A DNA stretch of 62,343 nucleotides from Candidatus Avibacteroides excrementipullorum (GTDB lineage Bacteria > Bacteroidota > Bacteroidia > Bacteroidales > Bacteroidaceae), in assembly GCA_018711405.1 (NCBI GenBank), contig DVIH01000089.1:1-62343 (forward strand). Direction: 5' to 3'. Shown here piece after piece: positions 33,244 to 42,675 of the stretch. Both the position numbers and the translations under genes were made by a program. How positions within the stretch are numbered: the stretch's first letter is position 1; each line of letters opens with the position of its first letter. The notes under the pieces were generated by a model. It ran no database searches. It saw nothing but the letters and a program-made list of their open reading frames with translations, and was not told the DNA's origin.

Positions 33244-36200
33244 ATGATTCTTTTTTTCAGAACATCATCAAAGAGTGTCATAGCTGTGGAGGCTGAAAAG
33301 GCTTTCGGCAATGAAGATGTGGAAAAACTGTGCTGGCTGTTCGGCAATGCCGAACCGGACAAGTCTGAGAAGATAAAAGGACCTTTTGTCGGTCCGAGAA
33401 AGGAAATGATTACTCCGTGGAGTACGAATGCCGTCGAGATTACCCAAAGCATGGGGCTGGAGGGCATATCGAGGATTGAGGAGTATTTCCCTGTGGCAAG
33501 CGAAGACGCAGAATACGACCCGATGCTGCAAAGGATGTATCCGGAACTGGACTGCAACGTGTTTACCACCAACCGGAAACCGGAACCGATCATCTATATA
33601 GACAACATAGATGAGTACAACGAGAAAGAAGGACTGGCCCTCTCCAAAGAGGAGATAGACTACCTGCACAAGGTGGAGAACGACTTGGGACGCAAGCTCA
33701 CCGATTCGGAAGTCTTTGGGTTTGCCCAGATCAACTCCGAACATTGCAGGCACAAGATATTCGGCGGCACTTTTATTATCGATGGCGAGGAAAAGGAATC
33801 ATCGCTGTTCCAACTCATAAAAAATACCACAAAGGAAAATCCCAACAGGATAATATCGGCCTATAAGGACAATGTGGCTTTTGCCAAAGGACCTGTGGCA
33901 GAGCAGTTCGCTCCCGCCGACCATTCCAAACCCGATTATTTCAGGATAAAAGACGTGGAGACGGTCATATCCATCAAGGCAGAGACACACAATTTCCCCA
34001 CAACGGTAGAGCCGTTCAACGGAGCATCCACCGGCACCGGAGGAGAGATAAGAGACAGGATGGGCGGCGGACAAGGCTCTATGCCAATAGCCGGCACCGC
34101 TGTGTATATGACATCCTATCCGAGACTGGGGCACGGCCGCACTTGGGAAGAAATCCTGCCCGTGAGGAAATGGCTGTATCAGACGCCCGAACAGATTCTG
34201 ATAAAGGCTTCAAACGGAGCATCCGACTTCGGCAACAAGTTCGGACAGCCGCTTATCTGCGGTTCGGTGTTGACTTTTGAACATAAGGAAGACGATGTGA
34301 CCTACGGATACGACAAAGTCATAATGCTTGCAGGCGGTGTGGGCTATGGCACGCGGCGCGACTGCATAAAGGGAACACCGGAGAAAGGCAACAAGATAGT
34401 TGTAATAGGCGGAGATAATTACAGGATAGGACTTGGAGGCGGTTCTGTCTCATCCGTAGACACCGGACGCTATTCCAGCGGCATAGAACTCAATGCCGTG
34501 CAGAGAGCCAATGCCGAAATGCAGAAACGTGCCTACAATGTGGTGCGTGCATTGTGCGAGGAGGACAGCAACCCCATAGTCTCCATACATGACCACGGCT
34601 CGGCAGGACATGTGAACTGCCTGTCTGAACTGGTGGAAGACTGCGGCGGCATAGTGGAGATGGACAAATTGCCGATAGGCGACAAGTCGTTGTCGGCAAA
34701 GGAAATCATAGCCAACGAATCGCAGGAGAGGATGGGACTCCTCATCAGGGAAGATGCCATAGAACATGTGAAGCAGATTGCCGACCGCGAAAGGGCACCT
34801 ATGTATATCGTGGGCGAGACTACAGGCGATCATCGTTTCGTGTTTGAACAAGCAGACGGGAAAAGACCGTTTGACCTGTCTGTGTCGCAGATGTTCGGCA
34901 GTTCTCCCAAGACCTATATGAAAGATGTGACAGTGCATCATGGATACTCCGATGCGGAATATGACGCAGCCCATATCAACGAATATCTGGAGAAAGTGTT
35001 GCGCCTGGAGGCTGTGGCCTGCAAGGATTGGCTGACCAACAAGGTAGATCGTTCCATCACAGGAAAGGTGGCATGCCAGCAGTGCAAGGGCGAATTGCAG
35101 CTTCCGCTCAGCGACTGCGGAGTGGTAACCATAGATTACAGAGGTGACAAAGGCATAGCAACTTCCATAGGTCATGCGCCTCAGGCCGGTCTGGTGGACG
35201 CCGCTGCCGGATCTGTTCTCTCTGTGTCGGAGGCTTTGACCAACATAGTCTGGGCCAATCTCGTAGAGGGATTGTCCACCGTGTCACTATCGGCCAACTG
35301 GATGTGGCCTTGCCGTTCGCAACAAGGGGAGGATGCACGGCTCTATTCGGCTGTGAAGGCGCTTTCCGACTTCTGCATAGAGCTTGGCATCAATGTCCCG
35401 ACAGGAAAAGACTCGTTGTCTATGACGCAGAAATATCCTGACGGCAGCAAAGTCATATCTCCGGGTACGGTAATTGTTTCTGCCGGAGGCGAGGTGGCTG
35501 ACGTGAAGAAAACTGTGTCTCCAGTGTTGGTGAACAAGAAGAACACAACGCTCTATCACATAGATTTCAGCTTCGACAGTCTTGAGTTGGGCGGTTCCGC
35601 ATTCTTCCAGTCTCTTGGCAAACTGGGAGAGAAGACACCTGTGGTAAAAGATGCCGAATATTTCAAAAACGCATTCAATGCTGTGCAGCAACTTGTGAAT
35701 GAAGGTTATATACTGGCCGGTCATGACATCTCCGCCGGAGGACTTATCACAACATTGCTCGAAATGTGCTTCTCAAATGTGGAGGGCGGATTGGAAATAG
35801 AGCTTGACCGTTTCAAAGAGACAGACCTTGTAAAAATATTGTTTGCCGAGAATCCGGGTGTGGTTATCCAGGTGAAGGACAAAAACAAGAAAGAAGTAAA
35901 GGAAATCTTGGAGAAAGCCGGTGTAAGCTGTGTCAAGATAGGCAAACCTGTGGAGGAAAGGCATATATTGGTATCGAAAGACGATGCAACCTACCAGTTC
36001 GGCATAGATTACCTGCGCGATGTGTGGTATGAGTCTTCATATCTGTTGGACAAGAAGCAGTCAATGAACGGCTGTGCTGAAAAGCGGTTTGAAAATTACA
36101 AAAAGCAGCCGGTGGAATTCCGTTTCAACGATGATTTCACAGGTGCCATGTCACAGTACGGCATATCGCAGGACAGACGGGTACCGACCGGCATAAAGGC

Positions 36201-36948
36201 TGCCATAATAAGGGAAAAAGGCACCAACGGAGAAAGAGAAATGGCCTATTCCCTCTATCTGGCAGGATTTGATGTGAAAGACGTGGCTATGACCGATCTC
36301 ATCAGTGGCAGGGAAACCCTTGAGGATATCAATATGATAGTCTACTGCGGCGGGTTTGCCGATTCGGATGTGCTTGGCTCGGCCAAAGGCTGGGCGGGCG
36401 GAATCTTGTTCAACTCGAAAGCCAAAGAGACGCTCGACAGATATTACGCACGTGAAGACACGCTTTCGCTGGGTGTATGCAATGGCTGCCAGCTCATGAT
36501 AGAATTGGGACTGATAACTCCTGACCACAAAGAGAAACCGAAGATGCTGCACAACGATTCGCACAAGTTTGAATCATCCTATCTGGGACTGACCATACAG
36601 ACCAACCGCTCTGTTATGTTCGGTTCGTTGAGCGGCAATAAGCTGGGACTGTGGGTGGCTCACGGTGAAGGCAAGTTTGATTTGCCTTATTCGGAAGATG
36701 AATATAATATCGTGGCCAAGTATTCCTATGACGAGTATCCCGGCAATCCTAACGGTTCTTCTTATTCGGCTGCGGCCATAGCTTCGGCCGATGGCAGGCA
36801 TATCGCCATGATGCCGCATCTGGAGCGTGCCATATTCCCTTGGCAAAATGCATGTTATCCTGCCGACAGAAAAGGCGATGAGGTCACTCCGTGGATAGAG
36901 GCTTTTGTCAATGCACGCAAGTGGGTGGAAGCCAAGATTAAGAAATAA
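33244..36948 (+). CDS. purL: Phosphoribosylformylglycinamidine synthase, single-chain
   Basis: 1234 aa, the large fused form. Converts FGAR, glutamine and ATP to FGAM, step four of purine synthesis. Order: N-terminal PurS-like region (1 to about 140), linker with AQINSEHCRHKIFGG, two tandem PurM-like synthase halves (ETHNFPTTVEPFNGASTGTGGEIRD and SLSANWMWPCRSQQGEDARL), and a C-terminal class I glutaminase domain from about residue 975 with nucleophile LGVCNGCQLM and catalytic HGEGKF. All active-site blocks are present. No PUR-type riboswitch is seen in the gap before it. Confidence 0.96.
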   Translation: MILFFRTSSKSVIAVEAEKAFGNEDVEKLCWLFGNAEPDKSEKIKGPFVGPRKEMITPWSTNAVEITQSMGLEGISRIEEYFPVASEDAEYDPMLQRMYPELDCNVFTTNRKPEPIIYIDNIDEYNEKEGLALSKEEIDYLHKVENDLGRKLTDSEVFGFAQINSEHCRHKIFGGTFIIDGEEKESSLFQLIKNTTKENPNRIISAYKDNVAFAKGPVAEQFAPADHSKPDYFRIKDVETVISIKAETHNFPTTVEPFNGASTGTGGEIRDRMGGGQGSMPIAGTAVYMTSYPRLGHGRTWEEILPVRKWLYQTPEQILIKASNGASDFGNKFGQPLICGSVLTFEHKEDDVTYGYDKVIMLAGGVGYGTRRDCIKGTPEKGNKIVVIGGDNYRIGLGGGSVSSVDTGRYSSGIELNAVQRANAEMQKRAYNVVRALCEEDSNPIVSIHDHGSAGHVNCLSELVEDCGGIVEMDKLPIGDKSLSAKEIIANESQERMGLLIREDAIEHVKQIADRERAPMYIVGETTGDHRFVFEQADGKRPFDLSVSQMFGSSPKTYMKDVTVHHGYSDAEYDAAHINEYLEKVLRLEAVACKDWLTNKVDRSITGKVACQQCKGELQLPLSDCGVVTIDYRGDKGIATSIGHAPQAGLVDAAAGSVLSVSEALTNIVWANLVEGLSTVSLSANWMWPCRSQQGEDARLYSAVKALSDFCIELGINVPTGKDSLSMTQKYPDGSKVISPGTVIVSAGGEVADVKKTVSPVLVNKKNTTLYHIDFSFDSLELGGSAFFQSLGKLGEKTPVVKDAEYFKNAFNAVQQLVNEGYILAGHDISAGGLITTLLEMCFSNVEGGLEIELDRFKETDLVKILFAENPGVVIQVKDKNKKEVKEILEKAGVSCVKIGKPVEERHILVSKDDATYQFGIDYLRDVWYESSYLLDKKQSMNGCAEKRFENYKKQPVEFRFNDDFTGAMSQYGISQDRRVPTGIKAAIIREKGTNGEREMAYSLYLAGFDVKDVAMTDLISGRETLEDINMIVYCGGFADSDVLGSAKGWAGGILFNSKAKETLDRYYAREDTLSLGVCNGCQLMIELGLITPDHKEKPKMLHNDSHKFESSYLGLTIQTNRSVMFGSLSGNKLGLWVAHGEGKFDLPYSEDEYNIVAKYSYDEYPGNPNGSSYSAAAIASADGRHIAMMPHLERAIFPWQNACYPADRKGDEVTPWIEAFVNARKWVEAKIKK

Positions 36949-37021
36949 TTGTACGGATTATATATTTTAAGGTGGAGAGCGGCCCGGAACATGTCGCTCT
37001 TCACTTAAACTTTTTTCGGAT

Positions 37022-37561
37022 ATGAGCTTAAAGTTATTCTTCATTTTCATGAAGATCGGTCTTTTTACGATAGGCGGCGGATATGCCATGGTGCCTCTTA
37101 TCGAGGAGGAACTTGTCAGAAAGAGAAAATGGCTGGGGGAAAAAGAGTTTATAGATGTGTTGGCGGTGTCGCAATCCATACCTGGCATATTGGCTGTGAA
37201 TATGGCCATATTTGTGGGGCAGAAGATTGTGGGCTTCAAAGGCAGCGTCATGAGTGCATTGGGCACGGTACTGCCATCTTTCATAATAATACTTGCCATA
37301 GCTTTTGCTTTTTCCGAATTTCAGGACAATGAAGTCGTGCAGCGGGTGTTCAAAGGGATTAGGCCTGCTGTCGTGGCTCTTATCGCCGCTCCTTGTTTTA
37401 AGATGAGCAAATCGGCAGGGCTGAACAAGAAGAATATATTTATACCGTTGGTGGCTGTCATTCTCATTTGCGTGTTGTATGTGTCTCCCATATATGTCAT
37501 TATTGCTGCCGGTCTGGGTGGTTTCGTTTACGGACGGTTAAGGAAGGAGGAGGTGAAATGA
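37022..37561 (+). CDS. Chromate transporter family, first half
   Basis: 179 aa, a single CHR domain, half the size of fused ChrA. FMKIGLFTIGGGYAMVPLIEEELVRK and the FIDVLAVSQSIPGILAVNMAIFVGQK block are family signatures, with about six membrane segments. CHR proteins export chromate or related oxyanions; two half-size members normally act together. It overlaps the next CHR gene by 4 bp (ATGA). Natural substrate in this organism is unknown. Seventy-three bp after purL. Confidence 0.88.
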   Translation: MSLKLFFIFMKIGLFTIGGGYAMVPLIEEELVRKRKWLGEKEFIDVLAVSQSIPGILAVNMAIFVGQKIVGFKGSVMSALGTVLPSFIIILAIAFAFSEFQDNEVVQRVFKGIRPAVVALIAAPCFKMSKSAGLNKKNIFIPLVAVILICVLYVSPIYVIIAAGLGGFVYGRLRKEEVK

Positions 37562-38136
37562 TACTGATGTTTTTCCAGTTGTTCTGGACTTTCTTCAAGA
37601 TAGGACTGTTCGGTTTCGGTGGCGGTTATGCCATGATTTCAATGATACAAGGCGAGATTGTGACCAAGTATGGCTGGATAGGGCATAAGGAGTTTACCGA
37701 TATAATAGCCATAAGCCAGATGACGCCGGGACCGATAGGCATAAACTCTGCTACTTATGTGGGATATACATCGGTGGTCAATGCCGGAGGGGAAACATGG
37801 CTCGGCATATTGGGGTCGGCCATAGCTACTTTTGCTGTGGTTTTGCCTTCTTTCATCCTGATGCTCACGGTGAGCCGCATGCTCATACGTTACGGGCATA
37901 CCCGCACGGTGGAAAGTGTTTTCATGGGGCTTCGTCCTGCTGTTGTGGGATTGATCGCTTCTGCTGCCATCATCCTGATGAATACGGAAAATTTCGGAAG
38001 TCCTGAGACCGACCTTTATCATTTTGTCATAAGCGTTGTTATATTCCTGCTGGCTTTCATTGCCACTTTGAAGAAGTGGGTGCATCCCATTATGGCCATA
38101 ATCATAGCGGGGGTTGCAGGCTTTTTCCTGTTCTGA
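37558..38136 (+). CDS. Chromate transporter family, second half
   Basis: 192 aa. Start at MILMFFQLFWTFFKIG (37558), overlapping the stop of the first half; the frame is open from 37468, but that would overlap by about 90 bp. FGFGGGYAMISMIQGEIVTKYGW and FTDIIAISQMTPGPIGINSATYVGY match the second CHR block, where QMTPGP is typical. Similar topology to its partner. The two are presumably a heterodimer in the inner membrane. It converges with rmuC, the stops 12 bp apart. Confidence 0.88.
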   Translation: MILMFFQLFWTFFKIGLFGFGGGYAMISMIQGEIVTKYGWIGHKEFTDIIAISQMTPGPIGINSATYVGYTSVVNAGGETWLGILGSAIATFAVVLPSFILMLTVSRMLIRYGHTRTVESVFMGLRPAVVGLIASAAIILMNTENFGSPETDLYHFVISVVIFLLAFIATLKKWVHPIMAIIIAGVAGFFLF

Positions 38137-38148
38137 CAAGATGTCTGG

Positions 38149-39510
38149 TCAGTCTGTCTTGTCGGCGGCATCGGTGTTGTCGGTCAGTTCTTTTGTGTCT
38201 ATATATTCGTTGCCGTGCAGCAGTCTTTCGGGAATATGTTTGTTCCGGTAGTCTATACCCAAATTGCGCAACAGTTCAAGTTTCCTTATGGCATTGTCTT
38301 TTCCTGTGGAGAGGCGTTTCATGGCTTCTTCGTAATTGTTTTCTGCATTCTCTATGCTTTTCCCGACTTTCTCCATGCTTTCACAAAATGCGCACAGTTT
38401 TGCATATATGTCGCTTGCGGTTTTCACTATTTTCATGGTATTGATGTTCTGCTCCTCTTTTTTCCATAAGGCGGAAACCATTTTGAGTACCGAAATGAGG
38501 TGCATGGGGCTTACTATCATTACCCTTTTGTCGTATGCGTCCATCCAGAGGCGGCTGTCCTGTTCCATTGCGAGCATATAGGCGTAGTCGTTGGGGATGA
38601 ACATCATGACGAAATCTACCGACTTCACATAGTCCTGATATGATTTTCCGGCCAGTTCTGACACATGTTTCCTTACTGACAGTACGTGCTCTTTGGCCGC
38701 AACAGTCTTTTCGTCTTCGTTTTCAGCTTCGGTGTATCTCAGATATGCGGTGAGCGATGTTTTCGAGTCTATTATTATTTTTGTATCATCCGGGTAGTAG
38801 ACGATGACATCCGGGCGCATCTTCTTTTCGCTTTCGCTTGTCAACGGCTTTCCTGTCTTGTCGCGCAGCGTCTCTTGTGTGTCATATTCCCTGCCTTTGG
38901 TCAGTCCGCTGTGTTCCAGCATTGTTTCGAGTATGTGTTCTCCCCAGTCACCCTGAATCTTGGCGTTGCCTTTCAACGCTTGTGCCAGTCGTCGTGCGTC
39001 ATCGCTTATCTGTTTGTTGGCTGTCACGAGTTTTTCTATCTGTTGTTGCAGCGAAAACCGTTCCCGCGTGTCTGCATTGTAGGTGTTTCTCACGGTCTCT
39101 CCGAATTCCGAAAGCTTTTCTTTCAGCGGCGAAAGCACCTTGTCCAGTTCGTTGCGGTTGGTGTCGAGAAACACCCTCCTGTTGTGTTCCAAGATGCTTC
39201 CTGCCAGCCGTTCAAATTCGGCGTTCATGAGCTGCTGCCTTATGTTGTCGGCTTTTTCCTTTTCCTCATCGCTTTTCTTTTCGGCTTCGAGGGCTGCGTT
39301 TTTTCTTTGCAGTGCGATGATTTGTGCTGTCGCCTCTTTTTGTTCGGCCGACAGTTTGTCAAGTTCCGTTCTGGCCAGTTGCAGTTCTTTTTCTTTTATG
39401 CGTACTTCGTTTTCCATGCGCATGTTTGCGGCAGCGGCTTTTCTGTGTATCAGAACCATTGCAATGGCTGCAACTGCCGCCGTCATGCTGATGCCTATTA
39501 TCAGGTCCAT
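38149..39510 (-). CDS. rmuC: DNA recombination protein RmuC
   Basis: 453 aa. N-terminal membrane helix (IGISMTAAVAAIAMVLI), then a long coiled coil (residues about 25-150), and then the nuclease-like RmuC domain: GDWGEHILETMLEHSGLTKG and RPDVIVYYPDDTKIIIDSKTSLTAYLRY, where DVIV...IIDSK fits a PD-(D/E)xK fold. RmuC limits DNA rearrangement or inversion; the mechanism is unclear. It follows fkp by 13 bp on the minus strand, so it is probably the distal gene of that operon. Confidence 0.92.
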   Translation of the reverse strand: MDLIIGISMTAAVAAIAMVLIHRKAAAANMRMENEVRIKEKELQLARTELDKLSAEQKEATAQIIALQRKNAALEAEKKSDEEKEKADNIRQQLMNAEFERLAGSILEHNRRVFLDTNRNELDKVLSPLKEKLSEFGETVRNTYNADTRERFSLQQQIEKLVTANKQISDDARRLAQALKGNAKIQGDWGEHILETMLEHSGLTKGREYDTQETLRDKTGKPLTSESEKKMRPDVIVYYPDDTKIIIDSKTSLTAYLRYTEAENEDEKTVAAKEHVLSVRKHVSELAGKSYQDYVKSVDFVMMFIPNDYAYMLAMEQDSRLWMDAYDKRVMIVSPMHLISVLKMVSALWKKEEQNINTMKIVKTASDIYAKLCAFCESMEKVGKSIENAENNYEEAMKRLSTGKDNAIRKLELLRNLGIDYRNKHIPERLLHGNEYIDTKELTDNTDAADKTD

Positions 39511-39523
39511 GTCATGTATGTTT

Positions 39524-42376
39524 TTACGACCTTGATATTTTCAGTCCGCATTCCGACAGAGACATGTCCACAAACCGCGCCTTGTCGTTGGGGCGGTTTT
39601 GCATGAGTGTCTTCTTTATCAGTCCGGCCGATTCTATGTCTTTGGCTACCATGTAGAGGAATCCTCCGCCTCCCGCACCGGGCAGTTTGTATCCCAGACA
39701 ATAGTCTTTTATCAGACTTATTATGTTTTCTATGCTTTGCGGCGCTGTGCCTCTGTCGAGGGCTTTGTTCTGTTCCCAAGTCTTGCCTATCATTCTGCCG
39801 TATTCCTCGAACTTGCCGTGCTGTATGGCATTGAATGTCTCTATGGCATGGTTTTTCATGTCGTGCAGTATGGCAAGATGTGCGGTTTCGTTGAGGAACA
39901 TCGATTCCACTATCTCGCTGAGGATGTTCTTGGCCACTCGTGTTATGCCGGTGTAGTAGAGCAGGTGACAGTCTTTGTATGCCGGGTCGGTGAATATGTA
40001 TCCCGGCAGCCAGCTCACCTGTGGAATCTGATTGAATCCGGCTTCTGTCTGCAACAGTTTCACGCCGTGCAATATGCCTCCGTACTGGTCTTGCCATCCG
40101 CCTCCGGTGGTAAGCAGCTGTTCCAGTATGAGCGTATGCGTGCCTATGCTGTTTTTGTCCCAGTTCAGTTTGCAGAAGTCCGACAGTGTGCCCAGCACGG
40201 TAGATGCGAGTATGGAGCTTGTGCCGAGTCCGGAACCTGCCGGCACGGCCGACAGCAGTGTCAGTTCCAGTCCTCCGCCTATGTCTTTGAGCTGTTCTTC
40301 CAGGCTGTTGTACCTCACCTGGCAGAAGTCGGGATGGAATCCGGCCAAAGCCAATGCCGCTTTGGGTATGGAGAAAGCGGAGCCTACTTTGTTGAAGTTC
40401 TTTATCTCGTCAAACTCTGTTATGACTTCCATCGCTCCCATGTCTATGGAACGCAATATGATGTGGTGTTCCTTGCACGGTTTTATATATACTTGCAACG
40501 GAGGCTGTCCGTTCAGCTCTATGGCCATGTTCACTACGTTGCCTCCGGCATAGAGACTGTATGGCGGGGTATCGCTCCATCCTCCGGCCAGGTCTATCCT
40601 GACAGGGCATCTGCCCCATACTATCTGGTCGGGGTAGACGTCTATGACCGGGCGGTTTTTGTTGTCCGACAATGTCTTTATCAATGTCTTTCTCAATACT
40701 TCAAACGCTTTGTCGTTTTCTTCCGCACTGTTGCCTTGACCGGTCAGTTTCATGACCTGTTTCCTGAATGCATGATAGTGCATCAGGTTGATGGGGCTTT
40801 CATCGTCGGGCAACTGTCCCGGCATCTTTATGCCGTTTTCGGCGAATGCTTTTGCCGCATCGTCCAGGTTTATCTGATAGAATATACTTTTCTTGTAGTT
40901 TGCTGCTATGGCGGGCCAGTTATGGACCATGTATTGTTTCCTCTGTGCGTACAGGCGTCTCAGGTCGGCTTTGGCCGACAGTTCTCCGGCCGACATCTTC
41001 TCTGCCGACAGCCATATCTCTTTACCGTTGCGGCTGTTGTCTGCAGAGAGCATCCACCGTAGCACGCGCTCGAGTTCGTCAGTATCTTTGCATACGGGGA
41101 ACAGGGGCAGATATTGCATGTCGGTGCATCCTCCGGCCAGTTCAGTCAGGTCTAAGCCTCTGTCATTGCACCATTTGGCCAACGGTTCTTTCAGATATAT
41201 GGTCGAGGCGTCTTGCGGATTGCCTTTGAACGGGTCGTCTATGCCGTACGGACGTGCCGCGTATGCGGTGCCGTTTACCGGTACTATGTCTATGCACATG
41301 CCGGGTGCGAGCGACAGGTGCCAGTCGTTTTCGGGTATGCCGGTCAGTATATGGTCTTCAGACAGTTGCATGTCTCGGGCTATGCAACTGTTTTCTATCC
41401 AGATATTCTTATGCTTTTCCGTGAATTTTATCCTTATGTCGGAGTTTTGCGTGAACAGATCTGTGCTGGGTTTTATGCGTTTGTGCATTATCTCCCGCTG
41501 GTCGTTCACGAGGTTTTGTATCCTGCAAGTCGACGATATGAGTTCCCTGCTTGTGCCGTAATGGTAGAATTCGCCTCCGGCCAGCGGCATTATGGCTACG
41601 GTCAGTCCGTTTATATCTTTGTCGGCAATCTTGGGGTTTTCGCCCAAAGCTTTGCCGAAGTCCGAATAAAGGTCGTAAAACACCCGTTTGCCGTCTTTGT
41701 CATAGCATTTGTGCCGCAATACCGACACAGCCTTGTCGCTCAGCAGCCAGATGCCTATGTCCATGAGGAAGAAATAACGTTCGGTCAGTTCGTTGAGTTC
41801 CTCTATGCTTGGTTTTTGCAGCATGAAGGCCAGTCTGTCGGGAGTATTCCTGTCGGAAACGAACACGCCGTGCCTTGTGGCGAGGGTGGGATCTACCCAG
41901 AGTCCGTAGCACACCACGTCGGCATGGGGGATAGGGGCAAGTTCTTTTGTGGTTCTGATATATACGTCTCCGCTTGCCACGAGTGTATGTATGGAGTCGG
42001 GGGCTTTTTTCATTATCTTCTCATACAGTGGTATTTGCAGCGACAGCAGGTTTTGTCCCAACTTCTGTCCTCTTTCCCAGCGGAATACCGGTATGGGGGT
42101 CAGTATCTTGCCCGAAGGGGCATAGGCCGGCAGCCGTCTGCTTTCCCCGCCGGCATGTAGGAGTATGCGCTTTTCCTTTCCTGTCCAAGCATCGAAGCCA
42201 TCGTTGTTTCCGTTTTCGTCCCATTGGCATTTTTCGAGCAGCCAGGTGGTGCCTCCTCCTGAGCCTAATTTGTGATCTACGGGGTCTGATGTGCAGAACC
42301 ATTCTTTTCTGTCGGCATTTTCCAACTCGTAAAAGCTTTCCGTTATATTCGGGGGAAGGGATAAAAGTTTCAGCAT
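39524..42376 (-). CDS. fkp: Bifunctional L-fucokinase / GDP-L-fucose pyrophosphorylase
   Basis: 950 aa, close to the Bacteroides fragilis Fkp length. Salvages L-fucose: the C-terminal half phosphorylates it to fucose-1-phosphate, and the N-terminal half couples that with GTP to give GDP-fucose. The N-terminus carries LGSGGGTTWLLEKC and HAGGESRRLPAYAPSGK of the pyrophosphorylase. The C-terminal GHMP kinase (from about residue 585) has RIDLAGGWSDTPPYSL, SAVPAGSGLGTSS and LPGAGGGGFLYM. GDP-fucose decorates capsule and glycoproteins of host-associated Bacteroidales. A -7 box is seen at 42412-42419 on the minus strand. Confidence 0.96.
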   Translation of the reverse strand: MLKLLSLPPNITESFYELENADRKEWFCTSDPVDHKLGSGGGTTWLLEKCQWDENGNNDGFDAWTGKEKRILLHAGGESRRLPAYAPSGKILTPIPVFRWERGQKLGQNLLSLQIPLYEKIMKKAPDSIHTLVASGDVYIRTTKELAPIPHADVVCYGLWVDPTLATRHGVFVSDRNTPDRLAFMLQKPSIEELNELTERYFFLMDIGIWLLSDKAVSVLRHKCYDKDGKRVFYDLYSDFGKALGENPKIADKDINGLTVAIMPLAGGEFYHYGTSRELISSTCRIQNLVNDQREIMHKRIKPSTDLFTQNSDIRIKFTEKHKNIWIENSCIARDMQLSEDHILTGIPENDWHLSLAPGMCIDIVPVNGTAYAARPYGIDDPFKGNPQDASTIYLKEPLAKWCNDRGLDLTELAGGCTDMQYLPLFPVCKDTDELERVLRWMLSADNSRNGKEIWLSAEKMSAGELSAKADLRRLYAQRKQYMVHNWPAIAANYKKSIFYQINLDDAAKAFAENGIKMPGQLPDDESPINLMHYHAFRKQVMKLTGQGNSAEENDKAFEVLRKTLIKTLSDNKNRPVIDVYPDQIVWGRCPVRIDLAGGWSDTPPYSLYAGGNVVNMAIELNGQPPLQVYIKPCKEHHIILRSIDMGAMEVITEFDEIKNFNKVGSAFSIPKAALALAGFHPDFCQVRYNSLEEQLKDIGGGLELTLLSAVPAGSGLGTSSILASTVLGTLSDFCKLNWDKNSIGTHTLILEQLLTTGGGWQDQYGGILHGVKLLQTEAGFNQIPQVSWLPGYIFTDPAYKDCHLLYYTGITRVAKNILSEIVESMFLNETAHLAILHDMKNHAIETFNAIQHGKFEEYGRMIGKTWEQNKALDRGTAPQSIENIISLIKDYCLGYKLPGAGGGGFLYMVAKDIESAGLIKKTLMQNRPNDKARFVDMSLSECGLKISRS

Positions 42377-42411
42377 GTTTGCAACGTTTTTTATTTTATC
42401 ACAAAATTACT

Positions 42412-42419
42412 GTTTAATT
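42412..42419 (-). promoter_or_regulatory. -7 box of fkp
   Basis: TAATTTTG on the minus strand (CAAAATTA on plus), 35 bp before the fkp start. The -33 side runs toward array 5. Confidence 0.5.
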
Positions 42420-42457
42420 CCCAAGTAGCAAATACAGGACGTGCCAAAACGGGTGAA

Positions 42458-42549
42458 AAAAGATGTGCGCCATCTTTGCCCGGGATGTGCGCCATCTTCG
42501 GTCATGATCGGCTCGGTGTCCGGCAAAGATGGCGCACATCTTTTCGGGG
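42458..42549. repeat. 22-bp modular repeat array 5 (4 units) with long hairpin
   Basis: Units start at 42462, 42484, 42506 and 42528. The cores are GATGTGCGCCATC twice, GATCGGCTCGGTG and GATGGCGCACATC. The linkers are TTTGCCCGG, TTCGGTCAT, TCCGGCAAA and TTTTCGGGG. The 23-nt arm at 42458-42480 is a perfect reverse complement of 42522-42544, with A on its outer left and T on its outer right. It sits between the divergent promoters of fkp and ffh. Confidence 0.92.
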
Positions 42550-42622
42550 CATGTCTGAGCGGCAATTTGTCGGCCGGAAAGTTATTCTTCCGGTTTTTGT
42601 TGGCTCATTGAGGCATTTTCCA

Positions 42623-42630
42623 TAAATTTG
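42623..42630 (+). promoter_or_regulatory. -7 box of ffh
   Basis: TAAATTTG, matching TAnnTTTG, with TTTG at 42596-42599 23 bp upstream (or TTGG at 42600 with 19 bp). It is 46 bp before the ffh start and downstream of array 5. Confidence 0.55.
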
Positions 42631-42675
42631 CAATCATTTTTTAAGAAAAGACCTAAACGATAATCTGAGAAAGAT

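Noticed and set aside
36975-37016. Terminator between purL and the first chromate transporter gene
   Set aside because: The stem is only 6-7 bp and the T-run is separated from it by several bases, so the support is too weak to list.
39599-41062. 487-codon open frame on the plus strand
   Set aside because: Antisense to fkp, whose kinase and pyrophosphorylase motifs are unmistakable.
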